A DNA stretch of 64,000 bases from Prosthecobacter gellanilyticus (GCF_007992435.1 NZ_BKAG01000022.1:1-64000); one strand, 5' to 3'. Numbered from the stretch's first letter, positions 35,419 through 44,776 are shown. Notes: generated by a model not told the origin, from the letters alone. Translations and numbers: made by a program.

Positions 35419-38349
35419 TCAAATCATATCTAGCGACACCAGAATCTCCCGTGGCTTCGCGCCATCTCCGGGGCCGATGATGCCGCGCATTTCGAGGATG
35501 TCCATCATGCGGGCGGCGCGACCATAGCCTAACCGCAAGCGTCGTTGGAAGAGACTGGTGGAGGCTTTCTTTTCCTGGCGCATGACTTCGAGGCACTTCT
35601 CCAACGTCTCTTCTTCCTCGCTGCTCACGCCGTTGGATTCATCGCCGTCCTCATCATCGCTCATGAAATCGCCGCCGTCGGCATCGCTCTCGACGCGGAC
35701 GTCGTAGACTGGGCGACCTTGATCGCTGCAATGACTGACGATGGCGTGGATCTCGTCATCCGTGACGAGCGCGCCCTGGCTGCGGATCGGCTGAGCTCCG
35801 CCCGGTGGCACATAGAGCATGTCCCCTTTACCCACGAGGTTCTCAGCGCCTTTGCGATCAAGGATGACTCGGCTGTCGAGAGCAGAGGCGACCTGGAAGG
35901 CGATGCGCGTGGGGATGTTCGCCTTGATCACACCGGTGATCACGTCCGCACGCGGAGTCTGCGTGGCGACAATGAGATGAATGCCAGCCGCACGAGCCAT
36001 CTGCGTGATACGCGCGATCGCGCCTTCGATGTCCGCAGGCGCGGTCTGCATGAGGTCGGCCAGCTCATCAATGATCACCACGATGTAGGGCAGGGTATCT
36101 GGAATGACGACCTCATGACGGCGTGGTGGCGGTGGCACGGAGTCACCGGTCCAGGTGCCGCTGTCATCGATGGGCAGGCTGTCCTCGTCTTCGTCGTCAG
36201 ACATGTTCACCTCATGCGTGGTGTCCTCGTCTTCATCATCGTCAGAGGATCCCCATGGAGCGGAGTCGGTGTCGGCGATGTAGTCCAGGCGCACCTGTTC
36301 TGGATGCATGCCATCCTGCGCGGCATCAGCCATCGCCGCCGCCTGGGCAAAGGCATTGGACTTGCGCACGGGCTTGGTGATCTCAGCCGCGTATTCATCG
36401 AGAGCCGCGATGCTGCTGCCAAACGGCACATCCGGAACGATGGCGGTGATCTTCGGAGCCGCGGCCGACTTCGCCACGATGTTCGCTTTGCGCACAGGAG
36501 CACCGGTCGGCGCAGCCATCTCATTCGCAGCCATCGCCGGACCTGGGCGTGGATTCATCCCACCGCGTGAAGCGGCAGCAGGTGCAGTCACCGCTCCACC
36601 AGCACCTGCCGTGGCCGCAGCCACGGCAGCAGCACCACCAGGGACGATGCGTTTGCGATTGCGGTTGTTAAACGCCTCGAAGTTACGGCAGGCCTCGCTG
36701 GCAAACATCTGGTAGCGGCCTTCCATCTCCTTCACCACCCAGCGCAGCGCCATCAGCGCCTTCTTCGGATCCGTGACCACCGGCAGCGCCAGATGCGGCA
36801 GCTTGGCGTAGTTCTGCATTTCCACGACCTTCGGGTCGATCATGATGAAGCGCAGCTCATCCGGCGCAAAGCGGCACAGCAGGCTGGTGATGATGCCATT
36901 GATGCACACCGATTTACCGGAACCCGTGGAACCCGCGACGAGCAAATGCGGCATCGCAGCAAGGTCACCGATGATGGTCTTGCCATACACGTCCTTGCCG
37001 AGAGCGATCGGGATCTTCGCCTTGCCGTTGAGGAAGATGTCATCTTCCAGCAGCTCACGGATCGGCACCACCACCTTGTCACGGTTCGCGAGCTCGATGC
37101 CCACGGTGTCCTTGCCTGGAATCGGCGCCAGGATGTTGATGCGCTCCGCACAGGTGGCGCGGGCGATGTCGTCATCCAGTGCGGCGATGCGGGCCACACG
37201 CAGACCATCCACCGGACGCACTTCATAGCGGGTGATCGCAGGACCACGCGTGATGTCTCCCGCCTCCACCTTCACACCAAAGGAGGCCAGCGCACGCACG
37301 ATGGTTTCCTGCACGGCGAGCATCTCTTTCTTGTCCACCGGCTTCGCGGCCTCTTCAGGCCAGTGCAGCAGATCCAGCTCAGGCAGTTTGTAGTCTTTGA
37401 AAAGCACCGTCAGGCTGCCCAGAGTGCCATGCGGAGCCTGCTCCATCTTCTGCGCGCGCTTCTTCTGCCACACCTCGGAAAGCTTCGGCTTGCTGTCGTC
37501 TTCATCGTTGTGCGTGCGAGAGACGGAGGCATCAATGATCTTCGGTTCAAAGGTCAGGCCAAGCTCTGGCGTAACCAACTTTCCAGCAGGAGTGCTGATC
37601 GGCGTGGCGATGTCAGGGCTGACTTCCTGCGGCTTCCGGCGGCGGGCCGGGGCAGGGGAGCCTGCGGCAGCAGCACGCGCCGCGGCGATCTCTTCTTCTT
37701 CCGCAAGACGGGCCGCCATCTCACGGCGGACTCGGTTCTGCTCAATCCAGCGCTCGATCTCTCCGCGCACTTCCTCGATGACCATCATCGGGTGCAGGCC
37801 GCTGGCCAGGAAGAAACCCACGCCATAGATGGCGATGAACAAAATGGTCGAGCCCAGGGTGCCGAGCAGGTTCGCAAAGATGCTGCCGCCGATGAGGTAG
37901 CCCAGGCCACCACCACCGCCATGCGGGGTGATGTCGTCCCGCGAGCTCAGGATGCCCTGCACGGCCAGGATGGCCGCCGCGCTGATCACCATGAGCGCCA
38001 CCCCCAGCCAGGAGCGGCCGGAGACCTTGATGTTGGAGGCCAGCTTGCACACACCGAACCAGGTCATGCTCACCGGCACCAGGTAAATGGCCCAGCCCGC
38101 GAGCCACAGACCTGCCCAGGCCAGGATGGCCCCCACCACGCCGATGAAGTTCCGCGTCACGGTGTCTTCTTCCAGCGCCAGGCTGCCGGGGATCCAGCTC
38201 GGCAGATCCCGTGGATCATAGGAGATCAGCGCCAGCAGCAGCATGGCGGAGATCACCAGCATGCCGATGCCGATAGGATCATTCCAGGCGCTGGCCTGCT
38301 TTTGATCACGGGCGCGCTGGGGACGGGCAGCAGGGGGGACCTGAGGCAT
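35419..38349 (-). CDS. ftsK: FtsK/SpoIIIE DNA translocase
   Basis: 976 residues from the ATG at 38349 (TTG at 38355 is two codons earlier). Four N-terminal membrane segments lie in residues 30-190. The motor domain has HLLVAGSTGSGKSVCINGII (Walker A) and YIVVIIDELADLMQ (Walker B). The C-terminal gamma domain STSLFQRRLRLGYGRAARMM, then MRGIIGPGDGAKPREIL, reads DNA orientation sequences. Unusual: between RNRKRIVPGG and PDTLPYIVV, where relatives have a few residues, about 180 residues of Ala-rich then acidic sequence (SDDDEDEDTTHEVNMSDDED) are inserted within the motor. It pumps DNA at the division septum and helps resolve chromosomes. Confidence 0.95.
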   Translation of the reverse strand: MPQVPPAARPQRARDQKQASAWNDPIGIGMLVISAMLLLALISYDPRDLPSWIPGSLALEEDTVTRNFIGVVGAILAWAGLWLAGWAIYLVPVSMTWFGVCKLASNIKVSGRSWLGVALMVISAAAILAVQGILSSRDDITPHGGGGGLGYLIGGSIFANLLGTLGSTILFIAIYGVGFFLASGLHPMMVIEEVRGEIERWIEQNRVRREMAARLAEEEEIAAARAAAAGSPAPARRRKPQEVSPDIATPISTPAGKLVTPELGLTFEPKIIDASVSRTHNDEDDSKPKLSEVWQKKRAQKMEQAPHGTLGSLTVLFKDYKLPELDLLHWPEEAAKPVDKKEMLAVQETIVRALASFGVKVEAGDITRGPAITRYEVRPVDGLRVARIAALDDDIARATCAERINILAPIPGKDTVGIELANRDKVVVPIRELLEDDIFLNGKAKIPIALGKDVYGKTIIGDLAAMPHLLVAGSTGSGKSVCINGIITSLLCRFAPDELRFIMIDPKVVEMQNYAKLPHLALPVVTDPKKALMALRWVVKEMEGRYQMFASEACRNFEAFNNRNRKRIVPGGAAAVAAATAGAGGAVTAPAAASRGGMNPRPGPAMAANEMAAPTGAPVRKANIVAKSAAAPKITAIVPDVPFGSSIAALDEYAAEITKPVRKSNAFAQAAAMADAAQDGMHPEQVRLDYIADTDSAPWGSSDDDEDEDTTHEVNMSDDEDEDSLPIDDSGTWTGDSVPPPPRRHEVVIPDTLPYIVVIIDELADLMQTAPADIEGAIARITQMARAAGIHLIVATQTPRADVITGVIKANIPTRIAFQVASALDSRVILDRKGAENLVGKGDMLYVPPGGAQPIRSQGALVTDDEIHAIVSHCSDQGRPVYDVRVESDADGGDFMSDDEDGDESNGVSSEEEETLEKCLEVMRQEKKASTSLFQRRLRLGYGRAARMMDILEMRGIIGPGDGAKPREILVSLDMI

Positions 38350-38442
38350 GGGCAATGGGAGTTAAGAGAGTTAGAAAAGCAGGAATTAGTTAAATAAGCC
38401 AAAATATACGGAAAACTCAATCAAGAAAAGACCCCCGAGATA

Positions 38443-38597
38443 GAATGACGAAATCCGAATGAGGAATGACGAATTTTGAGGCCTGTTTTTATTGTAAGAT
38501 GCTGATTGTCAGTCTTGTGCGGGACGATTCGGCTTTGGGGTGATCTGCCGTCTTCCCTTCGACATTCGACATTCGTCATTCGTGCTTCCTCATTCCC
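38443..38597. repeat. Oppositely oriented GAATGACGAA repeat clusters
   Basis: 38443-38477 reads GAATGACGAA...GAATGAG...GAATGACGAA. 38559-38597 carries the reverse-complement motif (ATTCGACATTCGTCATTCG). The two clusters thus form an inverted pair about 80 bp apart, in the gap between divergent ftsK and the M16 peptidase. Confidence 0.6.
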
Positions 38598-38621
38598 TTG
38601 CCGGAGGCAGGGCTCCGTGCC

Positions 38622-41231
38622 ATGCCTCGACGCTTCTCTTCCATGCCCGCTCGCTCCTCTTCCCCCCGTTTCCCTGCTCGTTCCCAGGCTTCACCGGACC
38701 TCGTCGTGCCACCCATGAGCGCCCAGTTGCGGACTTTGGATAACGGGCTCGAGGTCATTGTCCGTGAGGACCACCAGCATCCCCTAGTCAGCGTGCAGAT
38801 CTGGGTGAAGGCAGGCAGCATCCATGAGGAGAAATGGACCGGCGCGGGCCTGGCCCACTGTGTGGAGCACATGCTTTTCAAGGGCACCACCCGCCGCACC
38901 GCCCAGGAGATCTCCGTCGGCATCCAGCAGCTCGGTGGTTATGTGAATGCCTACACCACCTTTAACCGCACCGTCTATTGGATCGATGGCCTCGCGGAGA
39001 ACACTGAGGGCTACCTGGACATCCTCGCGGACATGGTGCGCCACTCGCGGTTTGATGCCGCTGAACTGGCAAAGGAGCAGGACGTGATCCGCCGTGAGAT
39101 GGCCATGGGCAATGACGAGCCAGGCTCGCAGCTCCAGCATCTCGTGCAGCGCACCAGCTTCCGCACTCACCCGCTGCAGCACCCCATCATCGGTCACCGC
39201 GCCGTGTTTGACCAGGTGAAGCGTGACGACGTCTTCGGCTTCGTGCAGCGTCACTACGTGCCGAACAACTGCTTCGTCGTCATCGCCGGTGCCGTGGATG
39301 CAGAGGCCACCCTGGTTGCCGTGGAGCGCGTGCTTGGTGATTGGGAGCGCAAGCCCTACGAGCCTGTGATCCAGCCTCAGGAGGCGCGCCAGCTCGGCCA
39401 GCGCTTCGCGCACAAAGATTTCGCCACCGAGCTGAGCCACGTCGCCCTCGGCTGGCAGATCCCGGGAGACGGTCATGCGGACAAACCAGCGCTCGATGTG
39501 CTAGCCTTCTTGTTAGGCAGTGGCCGCAGCTCCCGGTTGAATCAGGAACTGCGTGAGAAGCGCGGCATCGCCCACAGCACCTGGGCCGGAGCCTGGGGCT
39601 CGCAGGAGTGCGGCGTCTTCAATACCGATGTCGAGTGTGATCCCGAGAACACCGCCATCTGCCAGAAGGCCATGCTGGAAGTCATCCGCGACATGAAGGC
39701 CAAAGGCCCGCGCAAAGACGAGCTGGCGAAAGCTCTGCGTGCCACCCTGGGCTATCAGCTGCGCAGCCTCGCCACCACCAAGGGGCAGGCCGCCATCCTC
39801 GGTCATGGCTGGCTCACCACCGGCAGCCTCGAGTATCCGCAGCAGTATCTCGGCAAGCTCAGCCGCCTCACCCCAGAGGACATCCGCAGCGCCGCGCAGA
39901 AGTATCTCTTGGATGAAACCTGCAGCGTCGTCAGTGTGGGATCTCATGTGCCGGAGAAGCAGGGTGCCCTGGCCGCCACCTCCACCTCGGATGACGTGCA
40001 GCGCTTCACGCTGAAGAACGGCCTCACCCTCCTCGTGCAGGAAAATCCACGTCTGCCGCTCATCTCCATCCGCGGCTCCTTCCTCGCCGGTGTGCCGGTG
40101 GAGACCCATGACAAGGCCGGTGTGACCCAGGTGTCCGCAAGCCTGCTGCTGAAGGGCACGAAGACACGCACGACCGCCCAGATCTCGGCGGAACTCGAAA
40201 ACCGTGGCGGCGCGCTCATCTGCCAGTCAGACGCGCATCGCTACCTCGTCGGCGCGGATGTCATGCGGGGTGATGAGTCCACCGGTCTCGATTTGATCAG
40301 CGACCTGCTTCTGAATGCCACGCTTCCGGCAGATGGCCTGGAAAAAGTGCGCAAGCTGCAGCTCGCGCAGATCCAGGAGGAAAAGGAAGACCCGCTCACC
40401 GTCGCCATGCGTCGTGCCCGTGCGGAGATCTTCGCCGGCCAGCCCTTTGCCCGCACTGCGCTGGGCACTGAAACGACTGTCAAAGCCCTCACCGTGGCGG
40501 ATTGCCGCGCCATGCTGCGCGAGTCGATCGTCGGCGAGAACGGCGTGCTGAGCATTGTCGGTGATGTGAAGGCTTCCGTTATCCGCAAGCAGGTCGAGTC
40601 CGCCTTCGCCAGGCTTCCACGAGGCAAACGCCGTGAGATCACACAGTTCCCTGCCACGAAGCGCAAGCCCGTGCAGCCGGTGATCCCGATGGAAAAAGAG
40701 CAGGCCATCCTCGTCATCGGCTTCCGCACCGTCGGCCTGCATAGCGAGGACGTGCTCGCGCTCACCCTCATCGATGAAGCCTGCAGCGACATGGGCAGCC
40801 GCCTCTTCAATCGCATCCGCGAGGAGCTCGGCCTGGCTTACTATGTCGGCGCGCAGCAGTTCGCCGCGCTCGGCGCCGGAGCCTTCTATTTCTATGTGGG
40901 CACCGACCCGAAGAAGGTCGATATGGCCCAACAAGAAATGCTTCGACTGATTGCCGACCTTGCCAAAAACGGCCTGACGAAAGCCGAGATCACCCGTGCC
41001 AAGACTGCCTGGCGTTCCCAGTGGCTGCGTGCCCAGCAGGGGAATGGCAGCATGGCGGACTCCTACGCCTGGAACGAGATCAACGGCCTCGGCTACGCCC
41101 ACTTCCAGAGCCTGCCTGCCAAGATCGCCGCCGTGACCGACAAAGACATCAAGCGCGCCGCCAAAGCCTACCTCGATGTCGCCAGTGCCACCATCGTCCG
41201 CGTCATGCCGGAGCAGGCCGTGGCCGGATAA
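38622..41231 (+). CDS. Two-domain M16 (insulinase-family) metallopeptidase
   Basis: 869 residues from the ATG at 38622; later in-frame ATGs at 38643 and 38715 are also possible, and the last is where homology begins (AQLRTLDNGLEVIVREDH). The first half has the inverted zinc motif HxxEH (LAHCVEHMLFKGTTRR) and the distal Glu in KEQDVIRREMAM. The second half (from about residue 455, FTLKNGLTLLVQENPR) repeats the fold without the motif, so it is an active/inactive fused pair like processing peptidases. No clear signal peptide. Substrates are probably peptides. Confidence 0.9.
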   Translation: MPRRFSSMPARSSSPRFPARSQASPDLVVPPMSAQLRTLDNGLEVIVREDHQHPLVSVQIWVKAGSIHEEKWTGAGLAHCVEHMLFKGTTRRTAQEISVGIQQLGGYVNAYTTFNRTVYWIDGLAENTEGYLDILADMVRHSRFDAAELAKEQDVIRREMAMGNDEPGSQLQHLVQRTSFRTHPLQHPIIGHRAVFDQVKRDDVFGFVQRHYVPNNCFVVIAGAVDAEATLVAVERVLGDWERKPYEPVIQPQEARQLGQRFAHKDFATELSHVALGWQIPGDGHADKPALDVLAFLLGSGRSSRLNQELREKRGIAHSTWAGAWGSQECGVFNTDVECDPENTAICQKAMLEVIRDMKAKGPRKDELAKALRATLGYQLRSLATTKGQAAILGHGWLTTGSLEYPQQYLGKLSRLTPEDIRSAAQKYLLDETCSVVSVGSHVPEKQGALAATSTSDDVQRFTLKNGLTLLVQENPRLPLISIRGSFLAGVPVETHDKAGVTQVSASLLLKGTKTRTTAQISAELENRGGALICQSDAHRYLVGADVMRGDESTGLDLISDLLLNATLPADGLEKVRKLQLAQIQEEKEDPLTVAMRRARAEIFAGQPFARTALGTETTVKALTVADCRAMLRESIVGENGVLSIVGDVKASVIRKQVESAFARLPRGKRREITQFPATKRKPVQPVIPMEKEQAILVIGFRTVGLHSEDVLALTLIDEACSDMGSRLFNRIREELGLAYYVGAQQFAALGAGAFYFYVGTDPKKVDMAQQEMLRLIADLAKNGLTKAEITRAKTAWRSQWLRAQQGNGSMADSYAWNEINGLGYAHFQSLPAKIAAVTDKDIKRAAKAYLDVASATIVRVMPEQAVAG

Positions 41232-41241
41232 ACAGCACCGA

Positions 41242-41297
41242 AGTCGCGAAGCGTCCCGGAGTGCGGTGGCAGAGAGGCAAGGAGCAATCCTTGCCTC
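41242..41297. repeat. AGTCGCGAAGCGTCC repeat copy with adjacent hairpin
   Basis: The left end of the element at 34794 recurs at 41242-41256, followed by GGAGTGCGGTGG. A 10-bp perfect hairpin GAGGCAAGGA-GCAA-TCCTTGCCTC (41274-41297) follows and may end M16 transcription. The remaining DNA to 41394 shows no gene. Confidence 0.5.
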
Positions 41298-41394
41298 GTC
41301 GACACCGCTCTCGTTCGCACCCAGCGTCACCTAACAAAGAACACGTTTTATGCGCGCAAGGCGGTGTCGTGCCCGATCTCTTCCCACGACGCTA

Positions 41395-41673
41395 TCACCT
41401 CCTCATCAAAGGCAGCATCCATGCGAGATAGAAGGCGCCTAGCATAACAAGCAATGAGACCGCGAAGGGAAGTTCAAGTCGCTCTGTGGTGGGCTTGACG
41501 ATATACATCCAACACGCCACCACGGTGTTGATCGCTAGGACCCAAGGAAAGAACCAAAGAACGGACAAAGCCACCAGACCCAGGGTTGCACTGACGCACA
41601 CCGCCAGAAAGAGATAGACGGCAGGCAGTGCCATCAGGGCCAATGCCGGACGACTGGTGCGGAATGAGTTCAT
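41395..41673 (-). CDS. Small membrane protein, unknown
   Basis: 92 residues from the ATG at 41673. Three hydrophobic segments are visible: LALMALPAVYLFLAVCVSAT, LGLVALSVLWFFPWVLAINT and AVSLLVMLGAFYLAWMLPLM. It starts two bases downstream of the stop of the gene at 41675, so the two are coupled. No recognised family. Confidence 0.6.
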   Translation of the reverse strand: MNSFRTSRPALALMALPAVYLFLAVCVSATLGLVALSVLWFFPWVLAINTVVACWMYIVKPTTERLELPFAVSLLVMLGAFYLAWMLPLMRR

Positions 41674-41674
41674 C

Positions 41675-41986
41675 CTATTCAAACGGATCTGGTTTTTGAC
41701 GGAGCCACAGCAGAAACTGTCCAATTGAAAAGAGGAACGTCACGACGTTGATCAAGAAACTCGATCCCAGGTTCTTGTAATGCTTGCGTGAGGTGACGAG
41801 CGCCATGCCTGTTCCCAACGTGTTTAGAAACAGAATAAACGGGGTGATGATGAAGCTCATCACCAGCACGGCTTCGTGACGAACATCCAGGTCTGACACA
41901 TGCAGCAAGTAAAACGAAAACAGGGCATAGGCCCACGGCAGGATGATAAATTCCTGGGTGTTTCTAGGATAACGAGCCTTGGACAT
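41675..41986 (-). CDS. Small membrane protein, unknown
   Basis: 103 residues from the ATG at 41986; an upstream GTG-started extension overlaps the glycosyltransferase gene and is less likely. Three hydrophobic segments (about residues 12-29, 38-58 and 73-95). It lies 40 bp downstream of the hydrolase-glycosyltransferase fusion gene on the same strand. No recognised family. Confidence 0.6.
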   Translation of the reverse strand: MSKARYPRNTQEFIILPWAYALFSFYLLHVSDLDVRHEAVLVMSFIITPFILFLNTLGTGMALVTSRKHYKNLGSSFLINVVTFLFSIGQFLLWLRQKPDPFE

Positions 41987-42026
41987 GCGTTCGCTCTTGA
42001 ATGAGACAACGGCAGGCGGACAAGCG

Positions 42027-44621
42027 TCAAGACTGAAGCGGCGCACCACCCTCGTGGATGCAAGGCTTCAACCCACACTTCTCCGCCGCCGCCAGGATGC
42101 CCCGGCGGATGCGCAGCAGGACGTGGAAGAACAGCCAGAGAAGAATCAATGGATAGCCAAGTCTCCACACAAGATCGATCAGCCAGTCCAGCGAATGCGG
42201 CAGAGTCATCGTGACAAGCATGAGCAGGCTGGCGATGAGCAGCATCACCACCAGGGGCAGCGAGACCGCCAGCCACAGCGGGGTGCGCACATGGTAGCTC
42301 GCGCGGGTCAGGCGCCGGTTCCCGCCGTGGTATTCGGTGACGGTCAGCAAGCCCAGCGTGAGATGCCTGGACTTCCGGTTCTCCAGGTCGAGCCGCTGCC
42401 AGCCATCCTGGGAGGGATTTTGGTGCAAAATAGGTTCGGCAGCCTTGAGGAGCTCCTCGCGCCCGACACCCTCGTCACTCCAAAAGCTGCATCCAGTCAG
42501 TGGTATGCTGATCATGCCTGTCAGCGATGGTTCAAAGACTTCCTTGAAGGTCGGATGACAGCTCGGGAAAGCCCCCAGCTTCATCATGCCGCGCAGCCGC
42601 GCCCACTCCCGCGTGACGGGCTGCCGCCAGCAGAGAGCCAGCAACGTCAGATCGTCTCTCCAGGACAGAGGATGTGGAGGTCTTGGGAGGGAAAAACGGT
42701 AGCAAAGCGTGGCGGCGAAGGTGAGGGCTAACAAAAAGTTAGCTAGAAACCACCAGCCTGCCAGGGCCGTGACAACGACAAGAGGAATCCACAGCACTCC
42801 GCTGAACCAGTCCAGCGAGCAGCGCCGGGAGTGCTGGTAGATGCCCTGGAAGAGACCATTGCCCAGCGGACCGTGAAAGATGCTGCCTTCCGCCAGATCC
42901 TCGGCAGGCGTGGAGTCGCCATAGATGGAGCCGCGCCAGCGGGCACCACCGCGCAGGCCGAATTTTTCCGGATGATCCTTCATCAGCAGCGCCTCGGCAT
43001 GACCATAACCACGTTGCTGCCCGAAGTAGGCCTTGAGAGTCCTCCGCCGATGATGCCAGACCATGGCACCCGGTATGAAGCGGAGGTGTCCACCAGCTTC
43101 ACGCAGTCGCCAGCAGACATCCACATCGTCACCGGCGGTGCGGTAGTGCTCGCGGAATCCATGGATGGCCTCCAGCGCGCTCTTGCGGATGGCCAGATTG
43201 CAGCCTGGCAGATGCTCCGCCTCGCTGTCATTCAGCATCACATGCGCCGGAGCACCAGGTGCTGCGGCCACCACGGCCTCCACATTGTTTCGCGGGGCCG
43301 GCGGGATGTTCGGGCCACCGCAAGCGACCCACTTGGGATCGTCAAACCCGGCTGCGATATAGCCCAGCCAGTCCTCATCCATGATGCAGTCGTCATCCGT
43401 GTAAGCGAGGATGCTTCCTCGAGCCGCCTTCATGCCTCGATTGCGCGCCACGCTCAGTCCCGCATGGTCCTGATGCACATAGCGCACGGCGACGAAAGGC
43501 CTCACAATCGAGTCAATGTCCTCCGTGGATCCATCATCGATCACCAGCACCTCGTAGTTCGGATGGCGCAGCCTCTGCAGTGACTCCAAGCAAGCCCGCA
43601 GAGTCGCACCACCATTGTAAGTGCAGACGATGACGGAGATCAGTTCGCGGTTCTCAGTTCGCTGTTCTCGGTTCTCCGTTCCCGGTTGGCTATCTTCCAA
43701 CCGTGAACCGTGAACCGCGAACCGAGAGCTGGAAACCTGAAGCCGCGACTGTCTTCCCGCGTCGACGATCCCAAACCGCCACTCCGTCACATCCTGTCCA
43801 CCGCGAAACCATTCATCCGTGTAGCTGAACCACACCGTGCCCGCCACCGCCGCACACCGGCACTCCTCTTCAAACCACGCAAAGGTCTCCGCCTGTGCAG
43901 CCGCGCCATGTGTGGCCGTGTCGAGCCCGAACTCGGTGATGACCAGCGGCTTGTTCCCCGCCAGATGATGCAGGCGCTGAAGGTAGCGGGCGAAGTTCTC
44001 CCGGTCCTCCAGATACACATTCATCGCCAGGAAGTCAGCGTTTCTCGGGATGAGATACTCCGTGCTCGGATAGGTGGCGTAACTGAATAGTTGGTTCGGC
44101 GCGCATTCACGGCCGGCATCGATCAGTTTCTCCAGAAAGTGCTGCACCTTGCTGGGGCCCATCCACCGCACGAGCGTCTTCTCGATCTCATTGCCGACGA
44201 GGAAAGCCGCCACGGCGGGGTGATCACGCAGCCGTGTGGCCACAAAGCGCACATCTTCCAGGATGGTCTCCTGCTGCGACTTGCTGCGCAGGAAGTCCAC
44301 ATGATCCGTCCAGGCGATGCCCACGATGAGCCGCAGTCCCAGTTTCAGCGCTTCCGTCAAAATCACTTCTGAAGGCGGCGTGTAGATGCGGACCGTATCA
44401 AACCCCATCTGACGGATCTGCGCCAGATCCGTGGCGATCCGTGCATCCTCGGGAAACTCCTCCCCGCGCGAGTTGGGTCGAAAGGGGCCATAGCTCACTC
44501 CGCGGAGAAAGACCTTCTCACCTTCAGCCCCGAGCCGGAAAAACTTCCCTGCGGTCACAAGCGCACCTGCCTGACCAGCCAGGGCAGGGGAGGGGGCTGT
44601 GGAGACAGACACAGAGGACAT
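42027..44621 (-). CDS. Glycoside hydrolase (clan A) - glycosyltransferase family 2 fusion with membrane C-terminus
   Basis: 864 residues. Residues 25-300 are a TIM-barrel hydrolase: FLRGVSYGPFRPNSRGEEFP, acid/base Glu in FLVGNEIEKT, nucleophile Glu in LVITEFGLDT. Residues 335-580 are GT2: ISVIVCTYNGGATLRACLES, VLVIDDGSTEDID, AYTDDDCIMDEDWLG, LPGCNLAIRKSALEAI and GDDVDVCWRL. Two hydrophobic hairpins (about 600-645 and 775-830) suggest membrane anchoring. The 30-residue linker (HGSRLEDSQPGTENREQRTE) is translated from a palindromic repeat at 43643-43725. Such fusions build and trim glucans or other surface polysaccharides. Product unknown. Confidence 0.85.
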   Translation of the reverse strand: MSSVSVSTAPSPALAGQAGALVTAGKFFRLGAEGEKVFLRGVSYGPFRPNSRGEEFPEDARIATDLAQIRQMGFDTVRIYTPPSEVILTEALKLGLRLIVGIAWTDHVDFLRSKSQQETILEDVRFVATRLRDHPAVAAFLVGNEIEKTLVRWMGPSKVQHFLEKLIDAGRECAPNQLFSYATYPSTEYLIPRNADFLAMNVYLEDRENFARYLQRLHHLAGNKPLVITEFGLDTATHGAAAQAETFAWFEEECRCAAVAGTVWFSYTDEWFRGGQDVTEWRFGIVDAGRQSRLQVSSSRFAVHGSRLEDSQPGTENREQRTENRELISVIVCTYNGGATLRACLESLQRLRHPNYEVLVIDDGSTEDIDSIVRPFVAVRYVHQDHAGLSVARNRGMKAARGSILAYTDDDCIMDEDWLGYIAAGFDDPKWVACGGPNIPPAPRNNVEAVVAAAPGAPAHVMLNDSEAEHLPGCNLAIRKSALEAIHGFREHYRTAGDDVDVCWRLREAGGHLRFIPGAMVWHHRRRTLKAYFGQQRGYGHAEALLMKDHPEKFGLRGGARWRGSIYGDSTPAEDLAEGSIFHGPLGNGLFQGIYQHSRRCSLDWFSGVLWIPLVVVTALAGWWFLANFLLALTFAATLCYRFSLPRPPHPLSWRDDLTLLALCWRQPVTREWARLRGMMKLGAFPSCHPTFKEVFEPSLTGMISIPLTGCSFWSDEGVGREELLKAAEPILHQNPSQDGWQRLDLENRKSRHLTLGLLTVTEYHGGNRRLTRASYHVRTPLWLAVSLPLVVMLLIASLLMLVTMTLPHSLDWLIDLVWRLGYPLILLWLFFHVLLRIRRGILAAAEKCGLKPCIHEGGAPLQS
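43643..43725. repeat. Palindromic GTTCTCGGTTC-type repeat inside a coding region
   Basis: Repeated GGTTCTC / AGTTCGC units run to 43690, then CGGTTGG-CTATCTT-CCAACCG forms a hairpin, then GTGAACCGTGAACCGCGAAC inverts the first half. It encodes the interdomain linker of the fusion protein without breaking the frame. Confidence 0.65.
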
Positions 44622-44695
44622 GCGGGAGAACCAGACATGCCCCAGAGCATTTTAGGACGCAAGAGTTGAGAAGCGCCCCTCGGGTGAATGACGAA

Positions 44696-44718
44696 ACCAG
44701 AATGACGAATGACGAAGG
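44696..44718. repeat. GAATGACGAA dispersed repeat copy
   Basis: GAATGACGAAACCAGAATGA followed by CGAATGACGAAGG lies in the gap between two minus-strand genes, next to a hairpin. Confidence 0.55.
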
Positions 44719-44757
44719 CCGGGAAGTCACACCCATGGAGGTGAGATCCCGGCCTTC
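44714..44757 (-). terminator. Long-stem hairpin downstream of the beta-repeat protein gene
   Basis: GAAGGCCGGGA (44714-44724) pairs perfectly with TCCCGGCCTTC (44747-44757), and TCAC/GTGA inside extends the stem. It lies 20-60 bp after the stop of the gene ending at 44777. There is no long T-run, but length and GC content make it a plausible terminator. Confidence 0.55.
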
Positions 44758-44776
44758 ATAAGACATTTAAATCAAC

